Positions 11,022 to 22,351 are shown, counted from the first letter of the stretch. The stretch is 64,000 bases of DNA from Diprion similis (GCF_021155765.1 NC_060118.1:6324001-6388000), one strand, 5' to 3'. Notes: generated from the letters alone by a model not told the origin. Program-made: numbers and translations.

Positions 11022-12243
11022 ATAAATCTTCTTCTTCTTTTTTTGGTTATACCCCCTGAGAGGATGTGCTAATGGATTCTTGTGTGCTCCTGATTTCTTC
11101 AGGAGATTTCAGAAGGCTTGGTGATGAGGGGAAAGCACAGAACAGCAGATCAAAGAAAAAAAGACTACACTGAATCATTTACACTAACGATTATTAGAAA
11201 TTTATATGCCTAAAAATTGGAGGTTCAGTTTATTTTTAACAATGAAATCAGCCATAACCAGAACTATGTTAATTGGACATGTTATAATCAGTTTTTGAAC
11301 GTCATCACGGGGGTTAATTTTATGTTTCTGAACGAAGCTCTTGAGTTTTACGCTCGGGAGATTAAAATAAGGGCATTCCTGAAATAGCTATGATTAGCCG
11401 ACGAGACAGGGTGATCGCACCGGTAGACCCTGGATGCGACGAAGCCCATCCTGGCAACGTAATCGTTACAATTTGTGTGATTAGACCTAACCCGATTGAT
11501 CAGAGATTTTTTTTTCTACTAATATCAAGGCTGTCAAACCAAGATTTTCGCCCAGTAAATTTGACCGTCAAATTCGGCGGGTCGATCCCTGACGGAACGA
11601 GCCGCCCGTCGGCAAGCTCGTTATCAGGAATGCCTATGTGGGAGGAAATCCAGACGAAGGCCGGGTATCCCCCGAAATATGCATGTCATATATATGACTT
11701 TCTTAATACTAAATAGGATGGGGTTAACCCTATGCATTCTTTGTGAGAGGGAATCAAAGTGCCTTGAGCACACTCAAGGAATCTGCAAAAATTACCGGGT
11801 TCGCTCAACCTTTGTCTCTAGCCCTTTCTAATGCCTTGAGAATGCCCACAGCTTCCGCGGAGAAGATGAAAGAGTTTTCATTAAGACTAAAGCACGCAGG
11901 TGTTTCCTCGGTCGGAGAAACGACGGCTGCGGAAACCCTTGGGCGGGAAATAGATTTAGGCCCATCTGTGTAAAAATGGGTGGAGTTGGGATACTTGGAC
12001 TTGCAAAAGGATCTTAGTTTCCTGATAGGATTAGAATCGCTTCTGATAGTAAAATCTATAGAAGTATTAATATTGGCAGGTGCAAAAATAGCAAAATAAT
12101 CCAAATCAAAGTCAGGAGTATATAATCCGAGAGGCTTTGCCCCGTACGGAAATCCAAACCTTATTTAAGAAAGGACCGGGAGGAACAGGGTTTCGCCCAC
12201 GTCGATCCAGTAAGATCTCCATAAGCTGTAACTTAGGAACAAG
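11022..12243 (-). mobile_element. 5'-truncated non-LTR retrotransposon (RNase H and C-terminal part of ORF2)
   Basis: Reading the minus strand from about 12243 downwards gives the end of the RT region (AKPLGLYTPDFDLDYFAIF), then an RNase H domain. Its catalytic landmarks are FYTDGPKS, FSAEAVGILKALERA and FADSLSVLKAL. They are followed by WISSHIGIPDNELAD near 11660-11610. A zinc-knuckle-like segment follows (VRSNHTNCNDYVARMG, then YRCDHP, then ECPYFNLPSVKL), and then the C terminus ending at about 11199. The frame is broken by several shifts and stops. A GAA-rich tail sits at 11024-11045. An RNase H after the RT fits the I/Loa/R1-type clades. The element is dead on arrival: truncated at its 5' end and decayed since. 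Confidence 0.88.
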
Positions 12244-13118
12244 CAATTAGCAACGATGTTTTAGTTTACATACTTTGGGGTATTGCGATATGAATTGATA
12301 ATATCTAAGTATTATTATTCTGATATTATAATATAAAGGAAATGCGCGTATATGTATTTATATGTGTAAATTGTACATACGTGTATGTAAGCATTTAATA
12401 TAAGTATTAGATGTAAGCGTAATATTGTCGGGTATAAATCTTGGTCATCTCTATGGTATCATTACTGACGGAGCTACTCCGTGTAAGACATAGTTGCCTA
12501 TAAAACGGCGTCAGTCTTTGCTCTTGGTAGTTTTAGTCTAGGGGTTTTTCGTAGACTTGATTATTGTTAAATAGTACTTTTAATGGTTTCAACAATAACT
12601 GTAATATTACTAAAGTTTTGTAAGAGGTCTCGCGACTTTTGAGTTAATAGAAAGTAGTTAGATTGGGGTAACTAGGTAATATCTAGTGACTTTTAGGTTG
12701 GTCGTGAGATTCTCGTACTGAAGTTAGGCGTGGTTGGGTTGTGTTGGGCAAATCCTCTTTGGTGTTGGGTTATGAAATAGAAAAGTATATGCTCTAAGGT
12801 CGGATGTTATGTCTACCATTGTGAACTGTTGTAAACTAGGCTTTATACAGCCGCAATTGCAGAGTTGACAATTGGTGGTTTCCATTCAATCTTGATTTTG
12901 ATTGGCTCGGAAAAGCAAAACTGTATCATTGACTTTGCAACCGAAAGCACATATATAGTTGATAAAACGTCAAAAACTCTTGCAATCGTGCGTTTCTTAA
13001 GTGATTTTCGCATTTACCTATGGTAGTTTTCCTCGATGAAAAAATATTCAATCAATTTTAAAACTGACGATTCCCGGTGGTTCATGGCGGCCATTTTCAG
13101 TGCGCGGTGATCACGGCG
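12244..13118. other. Intergenic, upstream of RpL18A
   Basis: No gene visible. It holds the upstream flank of RpL18A. The word ATGCTCTAAGG at 12787-12797 recurs at 6481. Confidence 0.4.
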
Positions 13119-13160
13119 GCCTCTTTTTCCGGTTCCACTTCACGTAGGACGCACGGAACA
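13119..13160 (+). promoter_or_regulatory. 5' TOP / polypyrimidine initiator of RpL18A
   Basis: CCTCTTTTTCC at 13120-13130 lies about 35 nt before the RpL18A start codon. Ribosomal protein genes of animals start transcription in such a pyrimidine tract (TCT initiator), giving a 5' terminal oligopyrimidine mRNA under TOR control. The exact start site is inferred. Confidence 0.6.
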
Positions 13161-14987
13161 ATGAAGGCTAAGGGAGAAGTGAGTAAATTTTCCCAAATTT
13201 CGTTAGAATTAAGTAAAAATAAACCTAAAGCTAAGTCTGTTGAATATTGCTCCACCACTACGTCAAATTACGACTGTATCTATTCAACGCGAGTTGAATT
13301 ATCCGTGAATATACAGATTTTTCACTGCGACGGCATGGCAACCGACACATGTGGGTTATCGTGGTCTTTTATTACAACCAATTTTCTGACACCGATAAAG
13401 TCAAAGTGTTACTTGCAGTATTTTAGCGTAGCGAACAACCGATTATTGTTCAGATTTTAGTTATTCATAAAACTTCAATCTGTAATACTACTTTAGGTTA
13501 TATTGCATCAGTAGATTTTGGAGTAACGTACAGTCTCATCATTCCGCTTCGTCAAATTTTAAATTAATATAAACTCGTTTCTGTCCACAGTTGAAGGAAT
13601 TCGAGGTGATCGGGCGCAAGCTCCCCACCGAGAAGGAAAAGGTAACCCCATTGTACAAAATGAGGATATTTGCACCTGACCCTATCGTGGCCAAGTCTCG
13701 ATTTTGGTATTTCCTCCGTCAGTTGAGGAAGTTCAAGAAAACAACTGGAGAAATCGTCAGCCTGAAACAGGTAAAGTGAAAATTCTATTCTGGAATAACG
13801 ATGCAGTCATCACAGTTCTGATGAAAATAATTTTTGTTGATTTTGTATTCCTTGGGATTGGACATCTGCTAGGTTATATCGCAACCTTGTGTTCACTGAA
13901 TTTTGTCAGACTACAAAATTTTTAAAGTGAAGATGTTCGTCCGTGCAGAGTAAAATTATTATTTATATATTTACTTCAATTGTCACCAACATCACTCAAT
14001 AAGTATAAAGTTTTCAGCTGATAAATTTCTATAGATTTACTGGTTGAAACAACTGTATTTGAGTTCGGTTGAAGTTTAATTACTGACTAAAGTAGCAAAC
14101 TTGAATCTGCTGATGACTGCAGCACATGAAATGAAAAATTTTAGAATAACTTGACGACGTAGTTTTGAATTTTTCAAACTTTTATTTCTGATTTTTCTCA
14201 AATAATCTCTTTAAGCATATTATTTGTTATGATATTAGAATTTATTTTACATTAGATATTGAGTAATAATCACTGCCAAACTCTCATAAAATCAATTATT
14301 CTAATCCAGTTCAATCTTGAAAACTGAGCAATTATTCCGTCTTGATTGGATATTTAGAGTTTTTCAACGTACCTCTTTGAAGTAAAAATTTGCAACTCAC
14401 AAACTCTAAACTGGATCAGAGTATCCATTATTATCACAATAACAGTGCAATAAAGTTATAATGTGAACAGTTAGAAATCGTTCACCCTCAATTGATACAT
14501 AAGAAATGTGTTCGTTATAATTTTAAAATAACGTTTTCTTGATTTTGCAATTATAATTGGAAATTGAGTGTACGTCTTGCTATATCCTAATAACACATAA
14601 TTACTGCTATTGACAGTGCATCTGATATAGATTAAATTTTCTAATTTTTAGATTGCCGAAAAAACTCCAATAAAAATAAAGAACTTTGGTATTTGGTTGA
14701 GGTACGACTCTCGTTCCGGAACTCACAACATGTACAGGGAATACCGTGACTTGTCCGTAAGTGGAGCTGTCACTCAGTGCTACCGTGATATGGGGGCTCG
14801 TCATCGCGCCAGAGCTCATTCCATTCAGATAATCAAAGTCGAAGTCGTCAAGGCTGGAAACTGCCGCAGACCTCAAGTCAAGCAGTTCCATGATTCCAAA
14901 ATCAGGTTCCCGCTACCCAAGCGTATTCAACACCGCAATCGTATGCCTCTATTCAGCGTACGCAAACCACGCACCTATTTCCTTTAA
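13161..14987 (+). CDS. RpL18A: 60S ribosomal protein L18a (eL20)
   Basis: Structural protein of the large cytosolic ribosomal subunit. Three exons: 13161-13178 (MKAKGE), 13591-13770 and 14652-14987. Together they give 177 residues, the usual length of the family. The introns are 412 and 881 bp with good GT..AG ends (GTGAGT/CCACAG and GTAAAG/TTTTTAG). The family signature is unmistakable: [20 protein letters not shown], then [20 protein letters not shown], then [19 protein letters not shown], then [16 protein letters not shown]. The first exon is tiny and holds only the first six codons, a common design in ribosomal protein genes. A TOP-type 5' end and a poly(A) signal flank the gene, so it looks intact and expressed. 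I checked the introns for snoRNA boxes and found no convincing pair. Confidence 0.98.
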
Positions 14988-15042
14988 GCAATTTGTATTT
15001 CTTTGGTGTATTCTGTTGAGAAATATAATCACTTATAAGGGA

Positions 15043-15048
15043 AATAAA
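15043..15048 (+). terminator. Poly(A) signal of RpL18A
   Basis: AATAAA, 56 nt after the stop codon of RpL18A, followed by AT-rich sequence. This gives a short 3' UTR typical of ribosomal protein mRNAs. Confidence 0.75.
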
Positions 15049-15302
15049 CATTTTTAAACTATCCTATTCACAGCCTCGTTTTCTATGCAATCTTACTAAT
15101 AATTCTTAGTCGAACTGAAATTGTTCTTTCTGTCTCGATTAATAGATTCCAAAGCTGAATGTCTGCTGACCAGTTTTTGAGTATTCTTTATTCTCAATTA
15201 AGATATTTCTGGGAACCTGAAAACCAGACTAGACTGTAAGAAATTTTTGAGCGCCACTATTTTTAACTTGGAACTTTGGTATGCAATTACGGAATGATTA
15301 TT

Positions 15303-15402
15303 AGCGGTTTCAACTTGCTCTGTTCCACTCTGTTCTGTTCTGTTGCACTGGAACGGTAATTATATATGTAACCAGAGCGGAACAGTGCAATCTGAAAACG
15401 CT
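15303..15402. repeat. 100-bp inverted repeat
   Basis: Arms of 30 bp at 15303-15332 and 15373-15402 (AGCGGTTTCAACTTGCTCTG against the inverse of AGTGCAATCTGAAAACGCT) with about 6 mismatches and a 40-bp centre. Probably a short foldback transposon. Confidence 0.6.
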
Positions 15403-15810
15403 ACATGACAAACCATTTTTTCATTCTATTTCTCATTTTACTTCAATTTGAAAGAATTTTTAATGACCTTCAGTATAATCAGGTACTATGAGCTGTTTAA
15501 AACATAAATACGAAATTGTTCAAGTCAAAATGAGATTTACAATGAAATGTTTGTCAAGAAGTCGTTGGGGAAGTAGATAAAAATAGCTCTGCAGGAGACA
15601 ATATCAAATTTCCTCGTTTACCACTGCATGACTGATTACATGAAACATATGAAATGGAACTCATTAATTTCCCTAGATATTATACTGAATGCATACTTGG
15701 TAATCAGTCAAAAACGCTACAAATTATAAATCGTGAAGTAATATGTTCTTTATATGACCGCTCTTGCATCGGCGCAGGTAAATTTTGGTGTAAGCATGCG
15801 AGGGAGTATT

Positions 15811-15936
15811 CTAGCCCCTGATTCTGACTTATTTTTCACTTGTGAGAGCGGTGATAAGCGCCTTCTAGACCAATCCGAAGGCAGCTTTAGACGAAAAATC
15901 TTTTCACAAGTGAAGATGAGCTCAGAATCAGGCCTA
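15811..15936. mobile_element. Small MITE with about 32-bp terminal inverted repeats
   Basis: Ends read TAGCCCCTGATTCTGACTTA at the left and, inverted, ATAGGCCTGATTCTGAGCTC at the right. The homology continues inwards to TTCACTTGTGA on both arms. Only about 60 bp lie between the arms. A further TTTTCACAAGTGAAGG half-site occurs at 16480. Confidence 0.65.
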
Positions 15937-16637
15937 TGAAGGGTAGAGATAAGGAGAAATATCTTATTTCTCATATGGGTTTTCAACTGGAAAACAGTCC
16001 ACCAAAAAGCAACAAATACTGATTCAACAAGTCACCAGAATGGCGCTGAGAAGCAATAAAGGTTCAATTTGAACTTGGCCGTTGTAGATGAAGTGAAGTA
16101 TATGTCAAAGGGAAGTAAGACTAGATTAGTTAATAAAAGCGCTCTAAATGCACAGTGTGTACCTGTACCCTCCATCGGAATATGGATTAGTATGGTCAGA
16201 GTTTACGTATACGTAAAAGTATCGAACCCCTCGCAAAATAATTATTTGAAACAATTTTCTTTTCTAAAAGTTTTATTACAAATTTTACTCTTCAAATAAA
16301 TACTTCAATTCCAAATTTTTTAGCGATAGATTTAATGAATGGAACAAATAATTTTATTCAATTAGGACTTCAAAATGTCATTTAATACATTTTTTAAAAA
16401 CACCCGTGATTTTTATCAGGGATGATTTTATAAAATTGCTGAGACATTGGACACTTTCTGCTTGTTAGAGTTGATGAACTATTTTCACAAGTGAAGGGAA
16501 TTGGTTTTGTAAATCAAATAACAGTAAATGATCTTGTTGGATGAAGGATGAGAATATTTTTTCCAGTTTAGCATTGAGTATTGAAACTAATCAGTGATAA
16601 TTCCCTACAAAGGTCAGGTAAAGCGAAACGAAGTAAT

Positions 16638-16783
16638 TATCACTGGTGATAAGGCCAGAGATTATTTCAGAGTTCAACATGTCAGCTGCGGATGACACAT
16701 TTGCGCTGCGATTTTGTTGACACTTTGCTCCGTAATTTTTATCAGGGGTCATCACTGGTGATATCGCCAGACATTATTTCAGA
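16638..16783 (+). repeat. Pair of 34-bp direct repeats with palindromic core
   Basis: TATCACTGGTGATAAGGCCA... at 16638-16671 recurs with few changes at 16750-16783, spaced 112 bp. Both begin with the perfect 12-bp palindrome ATCACTGGTGAT. They lie 100-250 bp upstream of the C-type lectin start. They may be transposon ends or a duplicated regulatory site. Confidence 0.6.
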
Positions 16784-16878
16784 ATAACAGGAGACGATGT
16801 TGTTCGACAATTGCAGTTCAAAACTACGAGGCAAGCTGTCGGGGAATATTGATCTGGTCAAAGCAATAAGTTTACAAA

Positions 16879-17601
16879 ATGTCCGGTTTGCTACTCGCAC
16901 TGCCTCTCCAACTTGCGTGCCAGCTGTATAGTTCTGGTAATTTGAGCTACGGGAATTATAGTCTTGGTAGGAGTGTTGTGAAAAATTATAAAGAGTAATC
17001 CTTCGCTCTAGATGATTGATTGATTGGCAAAAACTTTTTGTTTTATCAAAGATTACACGTCAGCGCCAAATCAACCCGCCGTTCTACCAGAGGGCTATAC
17101 TGCGTTTCCAGATGTCGGAGTAGCCTACAAGCTCTACAATAATAGAGTCACGTGGAACACGGGAAGAAAACTATGTGCCGCCGAGGGTGGAAACTTGGCT
17201 GTTATCGACTCGTTCAGGAAGAACGAGTACGTTGCAAGCATGAAAGGACTTGGTGCACATGTGGGTATTCATCGATTGTTCGACACTGTCGAATGGGTCA
17301 GCGTTAAGACTGGTAAAGTTCAGACAAGAGTAATTTCTAATTCCACATATACTGTCCAGCAGAAATACAATTGCTTTTGCTGCCATGTATTATTTCAGGT
17401 GAACCGTTGACTTTCATACCATGGAGACCAGACTTGGGATCTGGGAATTGTGCGGCAATATATAGTGATGGAAAGGGAATAGGCCCTTGGAATTGCGCCA
17501 GTGTATTACCGGTCTTGTGTGAGATTCCAATGTTCACTCAGCGCACAAATGAGACAGAGATTTCCCAGAAGCAAATACTCGCGTTAGTCCGCAATAATTA
17601 A
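16879..17601 (+). CDS. Secreted single-domain C-type lectin (hemolymph LPS-binding type)
   Basis: Three exons: 16879-16936, 17052-17312 and 17399-17601, with introns of 115 and 86 bp, both phase 1. They give 173 residues. Exon 1 encodes a signal peptide (MSGLLLALPLQLACQLYSS). The C-type lectin domain covers about residues 35-150, with TWNTGRKLCAAEGGNLAVID (the family's WxxGRxxC..EGGxLA motif), HVGIHRLFDTVEWVSVKTG, and the C-terminal WNCASVLPVLCE. The four canonical cysteines are present (61, 124, 139, 147). The calcium/sugar EPN or QPD triplet is absent (GEPLTFIPW here) and the WND motif is reduced to WNC, so classic Ca-dependent sugar binding is doubtful. An N-glycosylation sequon (NET) lies at 157. 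By family, it is a hemolymph pattern-recognition protein. Alternative use of the acceptor at 17063 is possible, but it breaks the phase. Confidence 0.87.
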
Positions 17602-19154
17602 CACCACGAGAACACACCTATTTTTTCGATCATGGAGAATACTCGACCGAATACTGGAGTCAAAACGACCCTGTTCCATTTTTGATGCATTACCATTGCA
17701 AATTTACGAGTGCGATTCACCCGAAAAAATTCAGGAGTATACTTTCGCTGTCTTAAAATATGATAATGTAGTTTAGAAGCATTAATATAATTCATAAATA
17801 TCAGAAAACGTTTGGAAAAAGAGTCATTTTTAAAGAATTTTTTACACTGTATTTTTACTGTAATTGCATTAAAAACTTACCAAAGTCCCTGTGGGCATCT
17901 CTGACATCGCTAGTTTTTTTCTTTTATCGCCCAAGAGAATAAGTTAGTTCATAATTAGCATTACTTACCTGATTTCAAAAAATAGTGAAGTCCTTGCTGT
18001 TCTCTACTTACTTTACATACGTATAAAAATAAAAGGCAGATCTCTCACGGAAAAGTGTTAGCAAAACATAAATCGAGTAAAAGTAGTTTAATAAACAAAT
18101 ACTGAACAAATAAAACTCTCAAGTTCTAGTCTCACCGATAAATCGTTGAAATAAAAATTTTCGATAATTCATTCTTAATTTAGCAAACATAAAAATCAGT
18201 CAATTTAATCATGGAATTTCATTTGTTCATTTTTCAACGAAAAAAAAAAATAATTTCTACAAAATATCCAAAATATGCGTAATTTGTAGAATAATTGTAT
18301 TTTATAAAAGTAAAAGCAACTTGTTTTAATTCGAAAGTGTTGAACTTCTGAATTGAACAATAAAGAAACACTTTTGATTAAAAGAAGTTTTAACTCGTCA
18401 AAATTAAAGAAACAAATAATTTCAACGATGTTCTATGAATTATATCCTAAGGATTTTCATCCAACAAATTTGTACAATTTTTAGAAAAATTTATTTCTCG
18501 TGCAAAATTATTATTTGATAGGACTTTGTCCAATTCGTAAGTATTGGACTTATGATTTCGAGATCGCAAGTGGATTAAAATAGTGATATTTTGATAAAGC
18601 CGCAGTGGAAAAATTTAACAACTACATCGAAGAATTGATTGGAACTCAAGATGTTTTCATATATATGTCAGATACTCGAAGAATTATGCAGATAATAATG
18701 CAGTTTATTTCACTGAAAGCTGCAGCGAAAACCAAACAATGAAACCAAAAACAAGTTGCTTCAACGTCAAACAACCGGTGTTCAAAATGCAACGATTAAA
18801 TAATTACGGTGATGCGACATTCGTACATGCAATTTATCAATGAATACAAAATACAATGTCATTTGCTAGAATCATTCCCCAACCTCGCATGCTCTCATAC
18901 TCCTAGTAAAATTTTCTGAATCAAAATAAATGTAAATTATGCAGCTATCAGGTGCTGCTTATTGTTGTGTTTCGTAGTAAGTCTATCGGTTAAAAATCAT
19001 ACCAGAATTACTGTAAATATAATCGGTTATGTAATCGAAGATAAACCTGCGATAGAAACAACAGTTTTGTTTCTCAAGTCATTTCGATTGGTAAAAAAGA
19101 TTTAACGAAGAACTGAACTGACAATGTTTGTTCTTACATTAATGTAACACTAAG
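17602..19154. other. Intergenic, AT-rich
   Basis: The space between the lectin and the convergent ankyrin gene. Only short, biased frames; no gene or strong repeat seen. Confidence 0.5.
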
Positions 19155-19160
19155 TTTATT
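19155..19160 (-). terminator. Possible poly(A) signal of the ankyrin gene
   Basis: TTTATT on the plus strand (AATAAA on the minus strand), about 200 nt beyond the stop codon of the ankyrin gene. Confidence 0.4.
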
Positions 19161-19360
19161 CTAGTACTGTTAATTACATTTACTTGTTTCTCTCAAGATA
19201 CTGCACACACCGCACAGTTTTGATCAAACTTATATTTACAATGTTGTATTTCCACAATGGACAGAACAAATTCAACAAATCTGAGGGGTGGCTAGCAGAT
19301 TTGCAAGTCAGATGTGTCTGTAATTGAGTGTTTTTTGTTCTGTCTTCATTTTGTCAATGA

Positions 19361-21547
19361 TCAACGGGCCCCTCGTCGATTTTTAGCTCGTCGTTTTTTA
19401 GATTCTAAATGTTCTTTTAATAACTCAATGATTTCCAAGTGACCCCCACATTCTGCCAAGTGTAACGCTGTATGACCAAGATCAGTAGTTACGGCATTAA
19501 CCTCTGCACCTTTCTTCAATAAAATATCAACAATCTCGAAGTGGCCATTATCTGTAGCATGATGCAATGCTGTTATACCCGAGTCGCCACCATCATTGAC
19601 TCTAGCACCTCTGCGTAATAACGCATTTAGTACATCCAGGTGTCCTTTCTTTGCAGCTAAATTCAACGGAGTAGCACTCCAATAATAAGAAGTTTTCGCA
19701 TTAATATCAGCACCTTTATCCAATAAGGCATTGACGATATCCAAATAACCATTTTCAGCTGCGTAGTGTAACGCGGTCCGAGTTGCGTGATCTTTGACAT
19801 CAATGCCAGCACCTTGGTTTAATATTAAATTGAAAATCTCTAATTGACCACCCTTTGCTGCTAAGTGTAATAATGTATGACCAGAACGAGTTGTTTTAGC
19901 AGTGTCATCATTACCGATACTTGACAAAGCTTGAATAATCTCCAAATTTCCATTTAATACCGCAAGGTGCAATGCTTGCATGCCGTCTTTATCTTCCTCC
20001 GTTACATCAGCACCTTGTTCGATTAAAATTTTGACAGTCTCCACTTGCGCCCTGGTTGCCGCTAAGTGTAACGGTGTACGTCCAAAATCAGTAGTTTTGG
20101 CATTGATGTCAGCAACCTTACTTAACAAAACACTAATAATTTCCAAATTACCATTTAGCACTGCATGGTGCAGTGCTGTCATGCCATTGTTGTCTTTATC
20201 CATGACATCAGCACCTTTGCTCAATAAGAGCTTGACAACCTCCAAGTGACCCTCCTTTGCTGCTAAATTCAACGGCGTATGACCAATATCACGTGTTTTG
20301 ACATTGATTTTGACACCCTTATTCAACAAAATACTGATGGTTTTTAAATTACCATTTGCCAATGCTCGATGTAAGGCTGTCCAGCCAGCATGATCTTTGA
20401 CATTCACATCGGCACCATTGTCTAATAAAGATTCAACAATCTGCGAATGGCCTCCCATTGTTGCCAAATGTAATGAAGTGTGCCCTAAATCTGCAGTTTT
20501 TGTACTACAATTAGCAGCTTTTCTCAATAGCATATTTACGATCTCTAGATTACCATTTTGCACGGCCAAATGCAAAGCTGTCATGCCGTCGTTGTTCTTA
20601 AGATTAATATCTTTGCTATTACTCAATATACTAACAATGAGTGGATTATTGTTCTGTACTGCGTAGTGTAATGCTGTCATACCGTCGTTATTTTTAAGAT
20701 TTGAAGCAGAACCTGCGATTAACAGTATTTGAACGACTTTTAAATGACCCCCCAATACTGCCAAGTGTAATGCAGTGTGTTGGCAATTGTTGGTTTTGGC
20801 ATTAACTTCAACACCTTTATTTAATAAAATATGGACCATTTTGAAATGACCATTTTTGGATGCGAAGTGCAATGCTGTCCAGCCTGCTTTGTCGCAAAGA
20901 TTAATATTAGCATCTTGGTTTACAAGTGATTTAAAAACCTCCAAATGAGCCTCCAGTGTTGCTAAGTGTAACGCTGTATGATGGAGCTCGTTCGTTTTAG
21001 CGTTTAGGCAAGCAGCATTACTCAATAAAGTTTTCACGGTCTCCAAAAGACCATTCTTTGACGCGAAGTGTAATGCTGTCCAGCCTGTCTTGTCGACAAG
21101 ATTAATATTCGCACCTTCGTTTATTAGCAATGTAGACACCTCCGAGTGAGCCCCCATTGTTGCTAAGTGTAACGCTGTACGATGGAACTGGAAAGTTATA
21201 GCGTTTATATCAGCCCCATTATTCAACAAAACTTCTACGGTATACAAATTACCATTCTCCGACGCAGAGTGCAATGCTGTGTAGTACCTACTGCTAGTAC
21301 TATTAACACTTACGCCGTTACTTAATAATAAGTCAATTACTATGCAGCGTCCATTAGATGCTGCAATATCTAATAGATCTTCACGAAAATCAATTCTGCT
21401 ATAATCACTAAAACCCACAGAAAAGTAAGACTCCAACAACCGTAAGTCTGCTAAGTCTAGTAAGTGTAGGAAATCATCTTCTGCTGCCACTCGCAACATC
21501 TCATCGAATCCAGTGTTATCCTCCACGATGTCGAGCTCAAGATTCAT
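19361..21547 (-). CDS. Ankyrin-repeat protein, about 20 repeats, single coding exon
   Basis: 728 residues from the ATG at 21547-21545. The frame extends to a GTG at 21571, but an acceptor (CATTTTCAG) sits there, so a 5' untranslated exon is likely upstream. After about 70 residues of acidic, Leu-rich N terminus come about 20 ankyrin repeats (TALHLATxGGHxEIVxxLLxxGADIN pattern). The protein ends in a basic tail (ESKKRRAKNRRGAR) that could be a nuclear localisation signal. The repeats alternate between two types. One ends like NAKTxxLGH (34 residues) and the next like NxxDxxGW/M (33 residues), so the gene grew by copying a two-repeat unit of about 67 residues. The pattern slips once near the middle (two NLKNNDGM ends in a row, one unit of 32). 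No membrane, kinase, SOCS or PRANC domain is visible. Function: protein-protein scaffold, partner unknown. Long ankyrin genes with a single coding exon are sometimes acquired from endosymbionts; base use here is like its surroundings, so I do not claim that. Confidence 0.92.
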   Translation of the reverse strand: MNLELDIVEDNTGFDEMLRVAAEDDFLHLLDLADLRLLESYFSVGFSDYSRIDFREDLLDIAASNGRCIVIDLLLSNGVSVNSTSSRYYTALHSASENGNLYTVEVLLNNGADINAITFQFHRTALHLATMGAHSEVSTLLINEGANINLVDKTGWTALHFASKNGLLETVKTLLSNAACLNAKTNELHHTALHLATLEAHLEVFKSLVNQDANINLCDKAGWTALHFASKNGHFKMVHILLNKGVEVNAKTNNCQHTALHLAVLGGHLKVVQILLIAGSASNLKNNDGMTALHYAVQNNNPLIVSILSNSKDINLKNNDGMTALHLAVQNGNLEIVNMLLRKAANCSTKTADLGHTSLHLATMGGHSQIVESLLDNGADVNVKDHAGWTALHRALANGNLKTISILLNKGVKINVKTRDIGHTPLNLAAKEGHLEVVKLLLSKGADVMDKDNNGMTALHHAVLNGNLEIISVLLSKVADINAKTTDFGRTPLHLAATRAQVETVKILIEQGADVTEEDKDGMQALHLAVLNGNLEIIQALSSIGNDDTAKTTRSGHTLLHLAAKGGQLEIFNLILNQGAGIDVKDHATRTALHYAAENGYLDIVNALLDKGADINAKTSYYWSATPLNLAAKKGHLDVLNALLRRGARVNDGGDSGITALHHATDNGHFEIVDILLKKGAEVNAVTTDLGHTALHLAECGGHLEIIELLKEHLESKKRRAKNRRGAR

Positions 21548-22184
21548 GGTTGGTGATAGGTGATTGGACACTGAAAATGATGAACCTTTTTACTCAAGAA
21601 AAAATCTACATGTATATAATTTTGTTATTCAACTTCTTTTTAGTTAGGATCTGCTTAATTTTTGTATTCGACTCTTAAGCTATATCCAATTTTTCCTGAA
21701 TACTAATAGAAAAAGTTGTAAAAATGAGTCTTCTTACATATTGCTTTACATACATAATGACTTTTTAGTTCTACGATGAATTAGGTATGACAGTGGAGGA
21801 CAATTTGAGCACGGAATACTTATCGCTTTAACATAATAACTTTAAAGTTTATGGTTACGCTATTTTCTGATCTGATATTGTCTTGACTATATTTTCGAGA
21901 TTGTTTATCATTTGGTGTATGCACATGGCTTTCATGATCAAAACAAGCAAATTTTATTATTAATACGCCATGAAAACTGAGTAAAGTGTGTCAGAACTTG
22001 AAAAAGTATGCGTGTGAGACCGTTATTTTTGATTTTCTTTATTCACCTTAAATCTCAACTGTTTTTCACAATATCTTATCAATGATGACAATTTCTCAAT
22101 AATCTGAAAAAAAATCAACTGTTTACGACGTTCGCAGTAATAAAACTAATGGATGGAAAAGAGAATACCCGAATGTTGTGCTGT

Positions 22185-22297
22185 GAATATTTGGTGAAAA
22201 TTGCTTTTCATACTCTGGGAAGAGACTATCCTACAGCAGTTACACACCTCGCAGAGTTACCTCGACTTGCTCGGAACACTACTTTCACCAAATATTC
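22185..22297. repeat. Perfect 15-bp inverted repeat
   Basis: GAATATTTGGTGAAA at 22185-22199 is repeated exactly inverted at 22283-22297, with 83 bp between. Possibly a small transposon or a chance hairpin upstream of the small secreted ORF. Confidence 0.55.
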
Positions 22298-22351
22298 CTT
22301 ATGTGTCAAAGCCTTACCTATGCTCACAGAAATAGGAGATTACCGGAGAAG

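Noticed and set aside
13771-14651. snoRNA hosted in RpL18A intron 2 (TGATGA near 14112)
   Set aside because: No matching D box (CTGA) with flanking stem at a proper distance downstream.
19980-20666. Two 89-codon plus-strand frames inside the ankyrin gene
   Set aside because: Antisense shadows produced by the periodic repeats.
19361-21547. Ankyrin gene as a horizontal transfer from Wolbachia or a virus
   Set aside because: There is no PRANC or other diagnostic domain, a 5' UTR acceptor is present, and codon use looks like the surroundings. Not supportable without a search.
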